A stretch of 64,000 nucleotides of DNA from Bacteroidota bacterium (GCA_025362395.1 JANYGK010000101.1:1-64000), one strand, 5' to 3'; shown: positions 37,936 through 47,762, numbered from the stretch's first letter. Notes: generated by a model from the sequence alone, not told the origin. Numbers and translations: made by a program.

Positions 37936-39123
37936 ATGAAGCGAATAATTATCTTATTTTCAATACTTTATTTTAATTATCCCTGCTTTAGCCAAATCGA
38001 TAGCCTTTTCAAAGATGTCGAAAAATTAAAAGATACGCTGGTTCACAAGCTTTTAGTAGATGATATTCCCAGGAAAACAATTAAGGATAAATTTATGTAC
38101 CCTCACCGGTGGTATGTAAAGCAGCTGCTCGCACCAAAGGTTCCGGCTTATGATACGAGCTATATTAAAAGTAATAAACACAAGCTTACAATTGCTATTC
38201 CCATTGCTAAAAAGTTTTACGGCTTTAATATTGTTGATCTTGAAAAGAAACGAGTCCTTAAATTTTCTCCGAATAATTATTATAATGTAGGATTTAATTT
38301 CAGTAATATTATTTTAACCTTCGGCTTTTCGCCGGGTATTAAATTCGGTGCAAAACCGAATAGAGGATCTACAATAAGTAAAGATTTTCAGTTGACTGTT
38401 ATTGGCCGTAAAGTAATTACCGATATAAATTACCAAAGTTACAAAGGCTTTTACGTTTACAATACAGCCAATTACGACATCAGTAAAACAAATGCAGACA
38501 CCATTGTTATAAGACCCGACATTAATGTAACCTCATTCGGGATCAATACAAATTATGTATTTAATAATAAAAAATATTCATTACGGGGTGCTTTTTCCTT
38601 TACTGATGTCCAACGCAAAAGCGCGGGTTCTTTCATGGCGGGAGTTTACCATTCTCATGTTGTATTTTCTTCAAACGATTCTACCTTTATTAAATATCCT
38701 TTTATTAATAATTTTTCAAAGCTTTTAAGCGAGATCAATCAAATTTCGCAAATATCAGCCGGAATAAGCGGGGGCTACGGTTATACGTTCGTGTATCAAA
38801 AAATAATTTTCAGCGTAGCAATCAATGTAGGGGCCGGCGGTCAAAAAACATATTACCGCACGTTAGACGGGATGAACGAATCACTGAAACTGAATTCAAC
38901 TGTTAACATAAATGCCAAAAACGCCATCAGGTATGATAATCTCAGATTTTTTATAGGCGTGTTGGCAACCTACGATAACAACTTCGCGTTTAATACAAAA
39001 ATATTTAATAATGATAAATACATTGCCCGTGTGGTTGGTTTTATAGGCTACCGGTTTAATATTAAACAAAATGGACGCAAATTTTTAAAGGCATTAGGTT
39101 TGGTAGACTATGATAAAAAATAA
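37936..39123 (+). CDS. DUF4421-like outer-membrane protein
   Basis: The protein has 395 residues from ATG 37936; a TTG 9 bases upstream is less likely. It has a signal peptide (ending CFSQ), then the DUF4421 pattern of amphipathic strands around KHKLTIAIPIAKKFYGFNI and NVGFNFSNIILTFGFSPGIKF, and it closes with FIGYRFNIKQN. It is probably a beta-barrel. Function is unknown and no partner gene is evident. Confidence 0.8.
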   Translation: MKRIIILFSILYFNYPCFSQIDSLFKDVEKLKDTLVHKLLVDDIPRKTIKDKFMYPHRWYVKQLLAPKVPAYDTSYIKSNKHKLTIAIPIAKKFYGFNIVDLEKKRVLKFSPNNYYNVGFNFSNIILTFGFSPGIKFGAKPNRGSTISKDFQLTVIGRKVITDINYQSYKGFYVYNTANYDISKTNADTIVIRPDINVTSFGINTNYVFNNKKYSLRGAFSFTDVQRKSAGSFMAGVYHSHVVFSSNDSTFIKYPFINNFSKLLSEINQISQISAGISGGYGYTFVYQKIIFSVAINVGAGGQKTYYRTLDGMNESLKLNSTVNINAKNAIRYDNLRFFIGVLATYDNNFAFNTKIFNNDKYIARVVGFIGYRFNIKQNGRKFLKALGLVDYDKK

Positions 39124-39202
39124 TAATTACAGGCATATTTTATAAGAACATAATTTAACGAACTATATAACATCATTAAAAACTACAAACCATTACTTAT
39201 TT

Positions 39203-40036
39203 ATGAATTATATATTATTACTTATTCTCTCTATCATTTTACTCTTTTCGGGCTGCTCCATAAAACCGGTTCATAAAATTAGAAATATAACCTACGACAC
39301 TGCTCACAATTTACAACTGGATGTGTATACTCCGAGAAAAATTAAAGAGCCTAAAAAAATATTGATATTTGTACATGGCGGAAACTGGGTACATGGTAAA
39401 AAATCAATTTACAAATTTTTTGGAAAAGGAATGGCAAGGAAAGGAATTATTGGTGTAATTGTAGATTATAGGCTCAGTCCTTCTGCAGAGTATGACGGAA
39501 TGGCTACCGATGTTGCCAATGCTGTAAAGTGGGTAAAACAAAACTGTTTATCTTTTGGCGGTGATACCAATAATATTTTTATTTCAGGGCATTCGGCAGG
39601 CGGTCAATTAGCCGGGTTAGTGGCTACAGATAATTTTTATTTTGAAAAATTGCGGATGCGTAACCCTATTAAGGGGACTGTTTTAATTGATGGTTTTGGT
39701 TTAGACATGTACCGCTATTTTAAAGCTTCTACAAGCGAAAAAGATACTCTGTATAAGCGTGTATTTACGAACGATCCAAGTAACTGGAAGAAAGCTTCAC
39801 CTGCTTACCATTTAAAAAAAGGAATGCCCCCTATACTTATGTTTTTGGGTGGAAAAACGTACCCTGTAATAGCACTCACCAATAATGAATTTTACGCTGA
39901 ATTAAAAAACTATCAGCCCAATGCCGAACTCATTACCGTAAAAGGCAAGGGCCATGTTCCTATGATCTTTCAATTCATTAACCCTTATGTAAAAGCTTAT
40001 GGGCATATATTAAATTTTATGGAAGTGAAAAAATAA
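39203..40036 (+). CDS. Alpha/beta-hydrolase lipoprotein (esterase, BD-FAE-like)
   Basis: The 277-residue lipoprotein has a lipobox (LLFSGC) after the leader. The hydrolase core has the oxyanion motif FVHGGNWVHG, the nucleophile elbow GHSAGG, and a late KGKGHVPM that supplies the histidine. This order fits the HGGG-type carboxylesterase group. It is anchored at the membrane and the substrate is unknown. It stands alone. Confidence 0.88.
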   Translation: MNYILLLILSIILLFSGCSIKPVHKIRNITYDTAHNLQLDVYTPRKIKEPKKILIFVHGGNWVHGKKSIYKFFGKGMARKGIIGVIVDYRLSPSAEYDGMATDVANAVKWVKQNCLSFGGDTNNIFISGHSAGGQLAGLVATDNFYFEKLRMRNPIKGTVLIDGFGLDMYRYFKASTSEKDTLYKRVFTNDPSNWKKASPAYHLKKGMPPILMFLGGKTYPVIALTNNEFYAELKNYQPNAELITVKGKGHVPMIFQFINPYVKAYGHILNFMEVKK

Positions 40037-40247
40037 AAAAGTTATTTTAACCACACAGGCAAAACCAACCGCCTTAATTTATTAAGAAGAGAAGAAGAAT
40101 ACCAACTTATTAATACTCAGACGGGACATACTGTAGCAATACATTTATAATTACTTTAACACCTATCTACTAACAAAAAGATCTTTAAGAATAAACGTAT
40201 TTAGTACCATTAATTTACCTTAAAAACTGTGGAAAAAAATACGCGGT

Positions 40248-40739
40248 TTATTTACAGGGAGATAATAAACTATAGACTACCGTATCTAAAAACACTCCGT
40301 CAAAAAAATAGTTTTCTTTATAATAGGCTTCTTTTACAAAATTAAATTTTTGCAACGTTTTTTCTGAACCTGTATTGGTGGGATCAATTTGGGCCTCAAT
40401 GGAATGCAACTTCATTTTATCGAAACCATGATCAATAATTGCCGCTACGGCTTCGCTGATAATTCCTTTTTTCCAATGCACCGGTTTCAGCATATAGCCT
40501 ATCTCTGCGCGATAGTGCTCCTTATCTACTCTATGAAAAGAAACTGTTCCAATAAAAGCAGGTTCATCTTTAAAACAAATACCCCAGTTTATACCATTGT
40601 TGGAATCTATCATTGCATCCATTTTCAGGATCATATTTTCCGCTTCTTTTAAAGAAGTCTGTAAGGGTTTACAAATATGCTTCATCGCTTCCGGGTTACT
40701 TCTTAAAGAAAAGAATTCGGGCGCGTCCTCCAACGTCAT
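40248..40739 (-). CDS. GNAT acetyltransferase (RimJ/RimL-like), N-terminus cut off by a frameshift
   Basis: The 163-residue frame begins MTLEDAPEFFSLRSNPEAMKHI, which is normally residue 20-25 of a RimJ/RimL-like enzyme. It has the GNAT core (FIGTVSFHRVD, AEIGYMLKPVHWKKGIISEAV, IEAQIDPTNTGSEKTLQKFNF). The missing first strand is present just upstream in another frame (40740-40801). Either the gene carries a one-base deletion in a run of four A on the coding strand, or it is read by a -1 shift. As annotated it lacks the first beta strand. Confidence 0.75.
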   Translation of the reverse strand: MTLEDAPEFFSLRSNPEAMKHICKPLQTSLKEAENMILKMDAMIDSNNGINWGICFKDEPAFIGTVSFHRVDKEHYRAEIGYMLKPVHWKKGIISEAVAAIIDHGFDKMKLHSIEAQIDPTNTGSEKTLQKFNFVKEAYYKENYFFDGVFLDTVVYSLLSPCK

Positions 40740-40801
40740 TCTTTTAATATCAACCTTTCTGTTTCCAAGGTAGGGAAGGGATCAAAATTTAATTCTAACA
40801 T
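40740..40801 (-). pseudogene. Out-of-frame 5' end of the GNAT gene
   Basis: From ATG at 40801 the minus strand encodes MLELNFDPFPTLETERLILK and then GAATGA, where TGA overlaps the ATG of the main frame. The segment TETERLIL is the standard RimJ/RimL opening. A -1 shift after the AAA codon would continue as RMTLEDAPEFF, exactly as in the family. The run of four A is at 40742-40745. Confidence 0.7.
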
Positions 40802-41091
40802 ATCTGCAATTTTAAAATTATACGTTGCTTCAATTTTTTTTGCGATACTTTGACGCCTATTTGTTTACGAGTTAACGATTAGGGTGAAAACACATATCAC
40901 TTAAAAGACATTTATAAATTATTGGTTTATCGTGAAGGTTAATAGTCATGACTAATATTAGGTATTACTGCTAACAAAGCAATAGCATAGCATCATTAAG
41001 CAACCGGAGATAAAGAATACATTGAGCTTCCAAAATTATATAATAAAAAGCATGGCTCTTAGGGTTGTGTTTTAATCGTTATAAACAATCA
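40802..41091. other. Intergenic stretch, no gene seen
   Basis: Together with the GNAT 5' fragment this makes a gap of about 350 bases between minus-strand genes. No reading frame, RNA gene or strong terminator is apparent. It is AT-rich throughout. Confidence 0.45.
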
Positions 41092-41745
41092 TTATCCCGG
41101 CATACGGTTAATTTGTTTTTCCATGGTTTTCATCTGACTCACAATTTCTTCCGTTTTAGGTTTCAGGTCTTTTGCTTTTTTAAAATATTGTTTGGATATT
41201 TTATATTGCATTCGTTGCGCTTCAATATTACACAGCTGCAAATAAGCTGCTGCCATGCTCTCCTTATCGGGAATACCTGCTTTTACCGCTTCCATTAAAT
41301 GCAAACGTGCTTGCTTTGTATTTCCTTTTTTAAGTTCAATAAAGCCTAATTGCAATAAATTAGAACCTTCCATATTACCTGCTATTTTAGATTTTATTTT
41401 CAGGCTTTTACGAATGTTCGCTTCCGCTTTTTCGAGATCATTAGATGCCATTGACAGGTTACTTTGTAAGATATAATAGCCTGAACGCACGGGCTTGAAT
41501 AATAAACGCGGAAATTTAATTTTTTCCATGTAAACCATTGCTTTGTCCACATCGCCTTCTGTTACTGCTTCCTGTACTAAACGCATCGTACCTATCATAA
41601 AATACAATACTAACGAAACTGCCGCCAACACATAACAGATCCATGCTGTAACGGCATCCATATATATATGAGAAAGCACACCCAACACTATAAGTGCGAT
41701 AATAATTTGTAAACGGTAAAGAATATAAAAACGTAAAAATTTCAT
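41092..41745 (-). CDS. Membrane-anchored TPR protein
   Basis: The 217-residue protein has two membrane segments near the N-terminus (residues about 10-30 and 32-55). TPR-like helical repeats follow (AMVYMEKIKFPRL, AEANIRKSLKIKSKI, LLQLGFIELKKGNTKQARLHLMEAVKAG, AYLQLCNIEAQRMQYKISKQYFKKAKDLKP). It probably exposes the repeats to the cytoplasm as a binding platform. Function unknown; it stands alone. Confidence 0.75.
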   Translation of the reverse strand: MKFLRFYILYRLQIIIALIVLGVLSHIYMDAVTAWICYVLAAVSLVLYFMIGTMRLVQEAVTEGDVDKAMVYMEKIKFPRLLFKPVRSGYYILQSNLSMASNDLEKAEANIRKSLKIKSKIAGNMEGSNLLQLGFIELKKGNTKQARLHLMEAVKAGIPDKESMAAAYLQLCNIEAQRMQYKISKQYFKKAKDLKPKTEEIVSQMKTMEKQINRMPG

Positions 41746-41837
41746 TTTAAATTATATAAATGTTGATTCAGTAATTCACTCCGATTGAGCGGGCAAATAT
41801 ACTTGTTTTTATAATTACCGTGTGGTTTTTTAAAACA

Positions 41838-41870
41838 AAAAACGTTCTTCCATACAGGAAGAACGTTTTA
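41838..41870 (-). terminator. Intrinsic terminator after the M43 protease gene
   Basis: An 11-12 bp stem pairs AAAACGTTCTTC with GAAGAACGTTTT around a 7-base loop, with A and T runs on both sides. It lies about 20 bases past the protease stop. Confidence 0.85.
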
Positions 41871-41889
41871 TTTTGAATTAAAATATTAC

Positions 41890-44205
41890 CTATTCAATAA
41901 TTAATTTCTTTGTTACCTTTTGTCCATTTAAACTTAATCCTATAAAATAAATACCCGGTTTTAAACTCGTGTTTTTATTTACATCATACTTAGTTAAAGT
42001 TCCCGCAACGGCATCAAAGTTAGTGTCTTCCACTACCCTTCCCATAACATCAAATACGGATACATTTACTTTTGCATTAACAGGTGAATTAAATTCAAGT
42101 GTGGATGAAGAGGATGTAGGATTTGGGTAAATGGATAATCCAATTTTATTTTCTAACTCTTCTAAACCAACAGTACCGGAAATATTTAAATTATCAAAGT
42201 AAAGGTTTTGAGCTTGTCCTGAGGCGGATGCTTTATACCACAAACGGAATTTCACATTAGGTTTACCGTTTAATGCTACTAAAGAAGAAGAGTTATATAC
42301 CCATGTTTTCCACTTTGCCTGTGAAAGAGGAATATAAGGCGCTGAGATCACACTGCCTGTTCTTGCTGCCAATGTAGAATCAAAATCAGCACTGCTGGGA
42401 GTGCCGGGCATTGTACTCCAAGTTCCTCCGCAATCTAATGAATACTCAAATTTAATTTGGCTGCCGGTCGATCTTCTTACACCCGGATTTCTGGCGTATG
42501 AGTAATCGAACGATACGGTTATGGACGAGGTGTTTGCAAAGTTATATTGACCTGTTTCAAGAATATCGATATTACCTCCCGCAAACGAAAACCCAACGTT
42601 ATTCGCATTTGGCAATATTAAAGCTTTGCTTGAGTTTGATCCAAAATTAGTGCTTTGCCATGTTAACGAACCGTAATCAGGATTTTGAATAACCCATCCG
42701 TTAGGTAACGAATTTTCAAATCCTTCTATTACAGGGTATGATGCCTGGTCAACTTGCCATGCCGCGTCCACAAATTGGTTTATTACTTTAGTACTTGTAC
42801 CTGCTGTATTTGTAACGGTTAAGGTTGTTGAATAACTTCCCGGTATTAAATAGGCTACTGAAGGGGCTGTTAAGGTAGATGTTGCCGGGGACCCACCTTC
42901 AAATTGCCACATATAGCTTAAACCCGCAGTGTTATTATAAGAGGTGCTGTTATATACAATGGACTGTCCCTGACAAACTTTTGCTTTAGTAGCATAAAAA
43001 TCGGCTACCGGTCCGCAAACAGGAGTAGGTGCAACCGCGTAAGAGAAAGTGGTATCCATTTTTCCTGTTACAGAATTTTGAACAACAGCAGTAATTGATT
43101 GAGTCCAAATGCCTGTAAAAACAAGGTTTGCAGTATCTGTTAAGTAATTTCTATTTGCTGTAGAAGCTCCCGCGAAAAACCGAATTTTATCTGTTTGACC
43201 TTGTGTAAACATTTTAGGACATCCCGAATAATCCATAATGTTTTGCATATTAGGCCTGTGACCTATGTCACAAGAATCACTCAGGGTTTGGTACGGAGGA
43301 CATGTGCTGTAGAACCCTGCTGTAGCCGGCGTGTCATAAATATCATCATTACCGCAAATAACACCCGCATTATTTGAACCGCCAAAGGTATGGCTTAAAC
43401 CAAACCAGTGACCAATTTCATGGCTCAATGAACGAGAATCTAAATAACTGTTACCTGCTAAAAAGCTTCTGTTATAAACAATTGCATCAGAACCCACATT
43501 TGGCGCAGTACCCGGTAAATGTGTATACCCTACAATAGTACCACCGCCTAAAACCGAACCCTGAGGAATAATATTATCTACGATATACACGTTTAAATAC
43601 CTTGATGCTGACCAGTTGTAAGTACCTACGGTACTGTATTTATAATTCATTAAATTAGCTTGGTCCCACTCTGTATTTAAATCATAATGATGAACGATGC
43701 CTGTAGTACAATCACCATGCGGGTCTTTTTTTGCCAATACAAAACGCATGTGTGAGTTTACATATAACGGCTCATACAACGGATCAATACCCGTTGTATC
43801 CGCTCCTTTTCTTGCATAATCCCTGTTTACCTGATCCAAGACAGAGGTGAAAATTGCATCATTAACATTTGTACCGGTACCGAGCGGTTCCCCTAAATGT
43901 AATACATGAAATACAACAGGAATAGTGTACGTATACGTAGCAGGAATAGCTGTAGCAGACCGTTGAGCGTTTGCCCTGTCGGCTGCCAGCTTTTGTTTAT
44001 ATGCTTCAAACTCTTGTGCATTTTTAGCGGTTACGGCATCTAATTGCTGTTTATACCCGGGAATAGTTTTAGTGTAATATTCCTGCATGTGATATGTATT
44101 GCAAGGTATTATTTTTTTTACGGCCGGTGTTTCACCTGTCGTTTGCGCTGTTCCAACATTAATAGCTAATAAGAATACAGTAGCACTAAGTAATAGTTTC
44201 TTCAT
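41890..44205 (-). CDS. Secreted M43-family zinc metalloprotease with PKD domain and T9SS type A sorting tail
   Basis: The 771-residue protein has a signal peptide (ends GTAQ) and a propeptide-like helical region to about residue 85. The metallopeptidase domain has HEIGHWFGLSH at 262-272 and a downstream met-turn region. A PKD-like domain follows (YNNTAGLSYMWQFEGGSPATS), then a jelly-roll-like domain (about 490-680). The C-terminal sorting domain carries LSIYPNPTSSSSTLEF and PGIYFIGLSLNGQKVTKKLIIE. It is exported by the type IX system, then cleaved or attached to the surface. Confidence 0.93.
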   Translation of the reverse strand: MKKLLLSATVFLLAINVGTAQTTGETPAVKKIIPCNTYHMQEYYTKTIPGYKQQLDAVTAKNAQEFEAYKQKLAADRANAQRSATAIPATYTYTIPVVFHVLHLGEPLGTGTNVNDAIFTSVLDQVNRDYARKGADTTGIDPLYEPLYVNSHMRFVLAKKDPHGDCTTGIVHHYDLNTEWDQANLMNYKYSTVGTYNWSASRYLNVYIVDNIIPQGSVLGGGTIVGYTHLPGTAPNVGSDAIVYNRSFLAGNSYLDSRSLSHEIGHWFGLSHTFGGSNNAGVICGNDDIYDTPATAGFYSTCPPYQTLSDSCDIGHRPNMQNIMDYSGCPKMFTQGQTDKIRFFAGASTANRNYLTDTANLVFTGIWTQSITAVVQNSVTGKMDTTFSYAVAPTPVCGPVADFYATKAKVCQGQSIVYNSTSYNNTAGLSYMWQFEGGSPATSTLTAPSVAYLIPGSYSTTLTVTNTAGTSTKVINQFVDAAWQVDQASYPVIEGFENSLPNGWVIQNPDYGSLTWQSTNFGSNSSKALILPNANNVGFSFAGGNIDILETGQYNFANTSSITVSFDYSYARNPGVRRSTGSQIKFEYSLDCGGTWSTMPGTPSSADFDSTLAARTGSVISAPYIPLSQAKWKTWVYNSSSLVALNGKPNVKFRLWYKASASGQAQNLYFDNLNISGTVGLEELENKIGLSIYPNPTSSSSTLEFNSPVNAKVNVSVFDVMGRVVEDTNFDAVAGTLTKYDVNKNTSLKPGIYFIGLSLNGQKVTKKLIIE

Positions 44206-44336
44206 TTTGTTATAAATCTTAAGTTAAATAAATTGGGGATTTACTTACCACAAACTTAATAATTAATTAATTTAAAAGCAAAAATTTAGTGTAAATTGTT
44301 ATTCAGAACCTTCTTGTTAAAAATAACTTGATCGCG

Positions 44337-45071
44337 CTATTTTACTTCTTTCCAATCTATCAGATCCCTTATTACAACAGAGGCACAGGTCATGCCAAAA
44401 ACCGCCGGTATATAAGAAATGGTGCCATAAGCCGATTTTTTATAATTTGATCCATCTGTTTTCATGATACTATCCTTTAAGGGTAATTCTGTCGAAAATA
44501 CTGCTTTTACCCCTTTTTTAATTCCTTCCGCTTTCAGGCGCTTTCTAATATAATATGCCATGGGACAATGATACGTTTTAGAGATATCGACCACTTGAAG
44601 TTGTGTAGGATCCATTTTACCTCCTGCTCCCATGGAGGATACAATATTTAACCCGGACTCTTTACATGTTTTTATTAAATTGATCTTGGGTGTAATGCTG
44701 TCAATGGCATCAATCACATAATCAAATTTTTGCTGTAAGAGAGTTACCATTTTTTCAGGCTCCTGAAATTCTGCAATTACATGAAGCTTAACATAAGGGT
44801 TGATCTGTACTAAACGGTCTTCCATTAATTTTGCTTTACCCTGCCCGTGTGTTGTTGCCAATGCCTGTAGTTGGCGGTTCCTGTTTGTGGGGTCAACCAC
44901 ATCACCGTCAACAATGGTAAGCGTACCAACACCTGCTCTGCATAAGGCTTCCGCGGCATAAGAGCCTACTCCGCCCAATCCTACAACCAATACATGTGCG
45001 TTTTGTAAAATATCCAACCCTTTGTTACCGACTAAAAGGCGTGTACGCTGCATCCAGTGTTTATCTTCCAT
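44337..45071 (-). CDS. tcdA: tRNA threonylcarbamoyladenosine dehydratase
   Basis: The 244-residue ThiF/MoeB-like protein has the nucleotide loop VLVVGLGGVGSYAAEALCRAG, the DGDVVDPTNRNRQ motif, and VIDAIDSITPKINLI. It matches TcdA (CsdL) in length. TcdA cyclises t6A at position 37 of tRNAs reading ANN codons. The tatD gene lies 6 bases upstream on the same strand, so the two are probably one transcript. Confidence 0.92.
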   Translation of the reverse strand: MEDKHWMQRTRLLVGNKGLDILQNAHVLVVGLGGVGSYAAEALCRAGVGTLTIVDGDVVDPTNRNRQLQALATTHGQGKAKLMEDRLVQINPYVKLHVIAEFQEPEKMVTLLQQKFDYVIDAIDSITPKINLIKTCKESGLNIVSSMGAGGKMDPTQLQVVDISKTYHCPMAYYIRKRLKAEGIKKGVKAVFSTELPLKDSIMKTDGSNYKKSAYGTISYIPAVFGMTCASVVIRDLIDWKEVK

Positions 45072-45077
45072 GGTATT

Positions 45078-45725
45078 TTAAATTAAGCTTAAAGCTTCAA
45101 AGTTATTGTAAATTTTCTTTTTTAACTCATCGGTTTCTATATTAAACTTTAATGAAGCTTTAAGATAAACGTCGCTAATCAAATCCGTTTTACATGTATC
45201 TGTTTCCAAAAATAATTTAGCTAAAGGAATTACATTAAAATTGAAACCGGCTTTTTTAAAAACAGTGGGATTCAATGACACGTAAAAGCCTTTTTCGGTA
45301 AGTTGTTTTGCCAATTGAGAGGATTTATTAAAGCCGTGAATGATTAAAGGAATTTTATGTATGTAAGAACTACAGATCTCTATCAACTCATCAAAAGCTT
45401 TTACACAATGAATAATAACCGGTTTATGATATTTAAGGGCAAGCTCTAACTGTTGTTCAAACACCCTTTTCTGTATCTCTAAACCCGGACCTTTCTGTTT
45501 ATCCAAACCGCATTCACCGATAGCAAAACAGTTAGCATGGGTTATAAGGCGTTCTAATTCATTAAACACATTTATACTTGCTAATTCCGCATCCCATGGG
45601 TGAATGCCAATGGAGAAAAGAGAAATTGTATACAGTTCCCGGTCGAAAGCAAAACGGTTATTAAATACAAACACACCGCTACCTGTTGATAAATGGTGTG
45701 TGTGTATGTTAACGTATGGGTTCAT
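45078..45725 (-). CDS. TatD-family hydrolase
   Basis: The 215-residue protein starts MNPYVNIHTHH with the first metal-binding histidine pair. It then has FAIGECGLDKQKG (Glu ligand), VIIHCVKAFDELIE (His), IHGFNKSSQLAKQL (His) and LETDT (Asp), the metal-dependent TatD nuclease pattern. It is shorter than E. coli TatD (about 260) but typical of the short Bacteroidota form. It is the last clearly chromosomal gene before the integrated element. Confidence 0.87.
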   Translation of the reverse strand: MNPYVNIHTHHLSTGSGVFVFNNRFAFDRELYTISLFSIGIHPWDAELASINVFNELERLITHANCFAIGECGLDKQKGPGLEIQKRVFEQQLELALKYHKPVIIHCVKAFDELIEICSSYIHKIPLIIHGFNKSSQLAKQLTEKGFYVSLNPTVFKKAGFNFNVIPLAKLFLETDTCKTDLISDVYLKASLKFNIETDELKKKIYNNFEALSLI

Positions 45726-46397
45726 TTTTGCGGCATTTCAATTACGCCCCTGTATGCGTTGGAGAACCTGCTAATTTTTTTATTAATGCCATCAAAAGTA
45801 CTTAAATCCTTTGATAGTAGGGCAATCTCTTTTTACAAATTCATTATCGCTTGTACTTCGACATTCATCTTTTTGGTGATCTTAGAGAATTTGTCAAAAT
45901 GCAGCCTGACAACTTCTAACCTTGCCAAAACAATAATTCCAAGCGAACAACACTTGCCGAAACCTCAATGAAATATGGCATAAGGGAGGGTTTGACAAAC
46001 AAGTAAGGTTAAAAAAAAATTGGTTTTTCCGGAAGGAATTACGTTTGACAAAAAACAGGGTCACTTCTAACTCCGAAAATCAATGAAACAATAATTCAAA
46101 CGCCCGTCTAGCGGGCGATTTGTCTATAACTGAAAAGGGACTTAATACTATTAAAAGTACTAAATCCCTTTTTGCGGAGAAAGAGGGAGTCAATGTGATT
46201 ATTTTGATACAACTGTTGTTTACCCCTTATTGCTTTATTACCAAGGGTTGCAAGCTATTTATCCTATCTCTTTACTTCTTGTTTATTTCTTGTTTTTTAG
46301 TGTTTTTGACCCCCACTTTGACCCCAAGGTGCGTATCTTTCTAACATAGCTAATCATATACAAACTAACTTTGTAATGTAATATTAAACAAATTAAT
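45726..46397. repeat. Left-end non-coding region with repeated sites
   Basis: No gene is seen in these 672 bases, but it is rich in short repeats. TTTGACAAA occurs at 45991 and 46044 and inverted at 45890. A degenerate direct repeat pairs about 45908-45945 with 46059-46102 (ACTTCTAAC ... AACAATAATTC). A 16-mer AAAAGTACTTAAATCC at 45794-45809 recurs in a variant form at 46153-46168. A near-perfect inverted repeat lies at 46133-46172 and a GC-rich palindrome at 46101-46117. This is what arm-type integrase sites and an attachment site look like; no core site can be fixed without the right end. Confidence 0.55.
46366..46373 (+). promoter_or_regulatory. Possible -7 box of the integrase gene
   Basis: TAACTTTG lies 25 bases before the integrase ATG and fits the TAnnTTTG box. 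A clear TTG at the -33 position is missing. Confidence 0.4.
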
Positions 46398-47762
46398 ATG
46401 AAACTACAACTTAAAAGACCAACACAAAAAGAAACTGTTGTAATGACAAGAATGATGTTTAATGGTGTACCAATGAAATTCTATACAGGTAAAACCATTC
46501 AAAGCAAAAACTGGTCAAAAAGCAAAGAAGAGGTTTTGTCAGGGGAAGAAAATTATGAGTTAGTAAACTTGTATCTTGAAAATTGGAAAAGGGAACTAAA
46601 AAGAATTATTGCTGAAATGCAAGCTAAACAAATCCGGCTTGACAAAATTGAAATAGATAACCAGCTGGATAAATATTTTAAGCAGGAATCTAAGTTAGAA
46701 CCGTTACAAAATCAAATTGAAATACATGATTTCATTAGTTATGTGGAAAGCTACAATAAAACTAAAGGTGAAAGTCCAAGGAATTTACAAAGGCTTAACC
46801 AAAACAAAAAACATATAATTATAGCTTTCAATCTCATTACAAAAAAACATTTGTCTGAATGGAATAAACTGGGAACGAAAGAAAAGTCACGAACTGACTT
46901 AAAAACAGATTTGCCTTTACCCTTTGATCAGATAAACCTAAAGTTTATAGAATCTTTTAGGCAGTACTTTATAAATACACCTTTTACCATTAAAATTCAA
47001 GGGAAGGAAATAACCCAACACTACAAGGTAAACTATAGGGATAAGCAAATAAGTACTTTAAAACAATTTATCACAACTGCTATTGAGGCAGGATATGTTG
47101 AAAGGTTTACTTGGAATAGTATTAAATCAGAGAAAAAAGATGTTGATTCGGTTTATACTGATTTTTCAGAAATACAAATATTATATGACGAGGCTTTAAC
47201 TAAGCCAACCGAAATATTAGTAAGAGATAAATATATTGTAAATTGTTTTTTAGGTATGAGGTATAGTGATCTGAATAAATTGGAATCTCATTTCTTTGCA
47301 AAGAGAGAAATTAAAGGGGTTAAATACCTTGTTTATGCAGGAAGGGCTAAAAAAACAGATCATAAAATAGAGTTTGTACTTCATCCTATTGCTCAACAAA
47401 TACTAGAAAAATATAAATATGCAATTCCAAGGCTTTCTGCCAAAGAATTTAATGATGTATTGAAAATAGTGGCTCACAAGGCAGGATTAAGGGGATTGGA
47501 GAGAATTAGAGAAATTAGGGGTACACACACCATAGTCAGAGATGTTCCAAAATATGAGTTGATGAGTAGTCATGCAGGCCGTAGAAGCTTCTGCACTAAC
47601 TTTTACAATGAAGGAGTGTCCATAGCTGCCATTATGAGTATCAGCGGACATCAAACAGAGCTCGAATTTAGAAAATACATTAAAAAAGCTTCTGTCAGGC
47701 TGGAAATTGTTGCAGAACAAATATCTGCCATCAAAGGAATTAATATTTTAAAGGTAGCTTGA
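46398..47762 (+). CDS. Tyrosine recombinase (phage integrase family)
   Basis: The 454-residue protein has the Bacteroidota arm-binding N-terminus (MMFNGVPMKFYTGKTIQSKNW), a SAM-like core-binding domain and the catalytic domain. GMRYSDLNKLE holds the first arginine and HAGRRSFCTNFYNEG the HxxR. ISGHQTELEFRKYIK supplies the second histidine and the tyrosine nucleophile. It integrates and excises the element. It is the only plus-strand gene of the element and meets the minus-strand operon at a shared terminator. Confidence 0.94.
   Translation: MKLQLKRPTQKETVVMTRMMFNGVPMKFYTGKTIQSKNWSKSKEEVLSGEENYELVNLYLENWKRELKRIIAEMQAKQIRLDKIEIDNQLDKYFKQESKLEPLQNQIEIHDFISYVESYNKTKGESPRNLQRLNQNKKHIIIAFNLITKKHLSEWNKLGTKEKSRTDLKTDLPLPFDQINLKFIESFRQYFINTPFTIKIQGKEITQHYKVNYRDKQISTLKQFITTAIEAGYVERFTWNSIKSEKKDVDSVYTDFSEIQILYDEALTKPTEILVRDKYIVNCFLGMRYSDLNKLESHFFAKREIKGVKYLVYAGRAKKTDHKIEFVLHPIAQQILEKYKYAIPRLSAKEFNDVLKIVAHKAGLRGLERIREIRGTHTIVRDVPKYELMSSHAGRRSFCTNFYNEGVSIAAIMSISGHQTELEFRKYIKKASVRLEIVAEQISAIKGINILKVA

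Noticed and set aside
45693-45971. A 92-residue plus-strand frame over the tatD start and left end
   Set aside because: It runs antisense to tatD and through short repeats; no recognisable domain.
46120-46344. A 74-residue plus-strand frame upstream of the integrase
   Set aside because: It spans an inverted repeat and a repeat-rich non-coding stretch and its composition is not protein-like.
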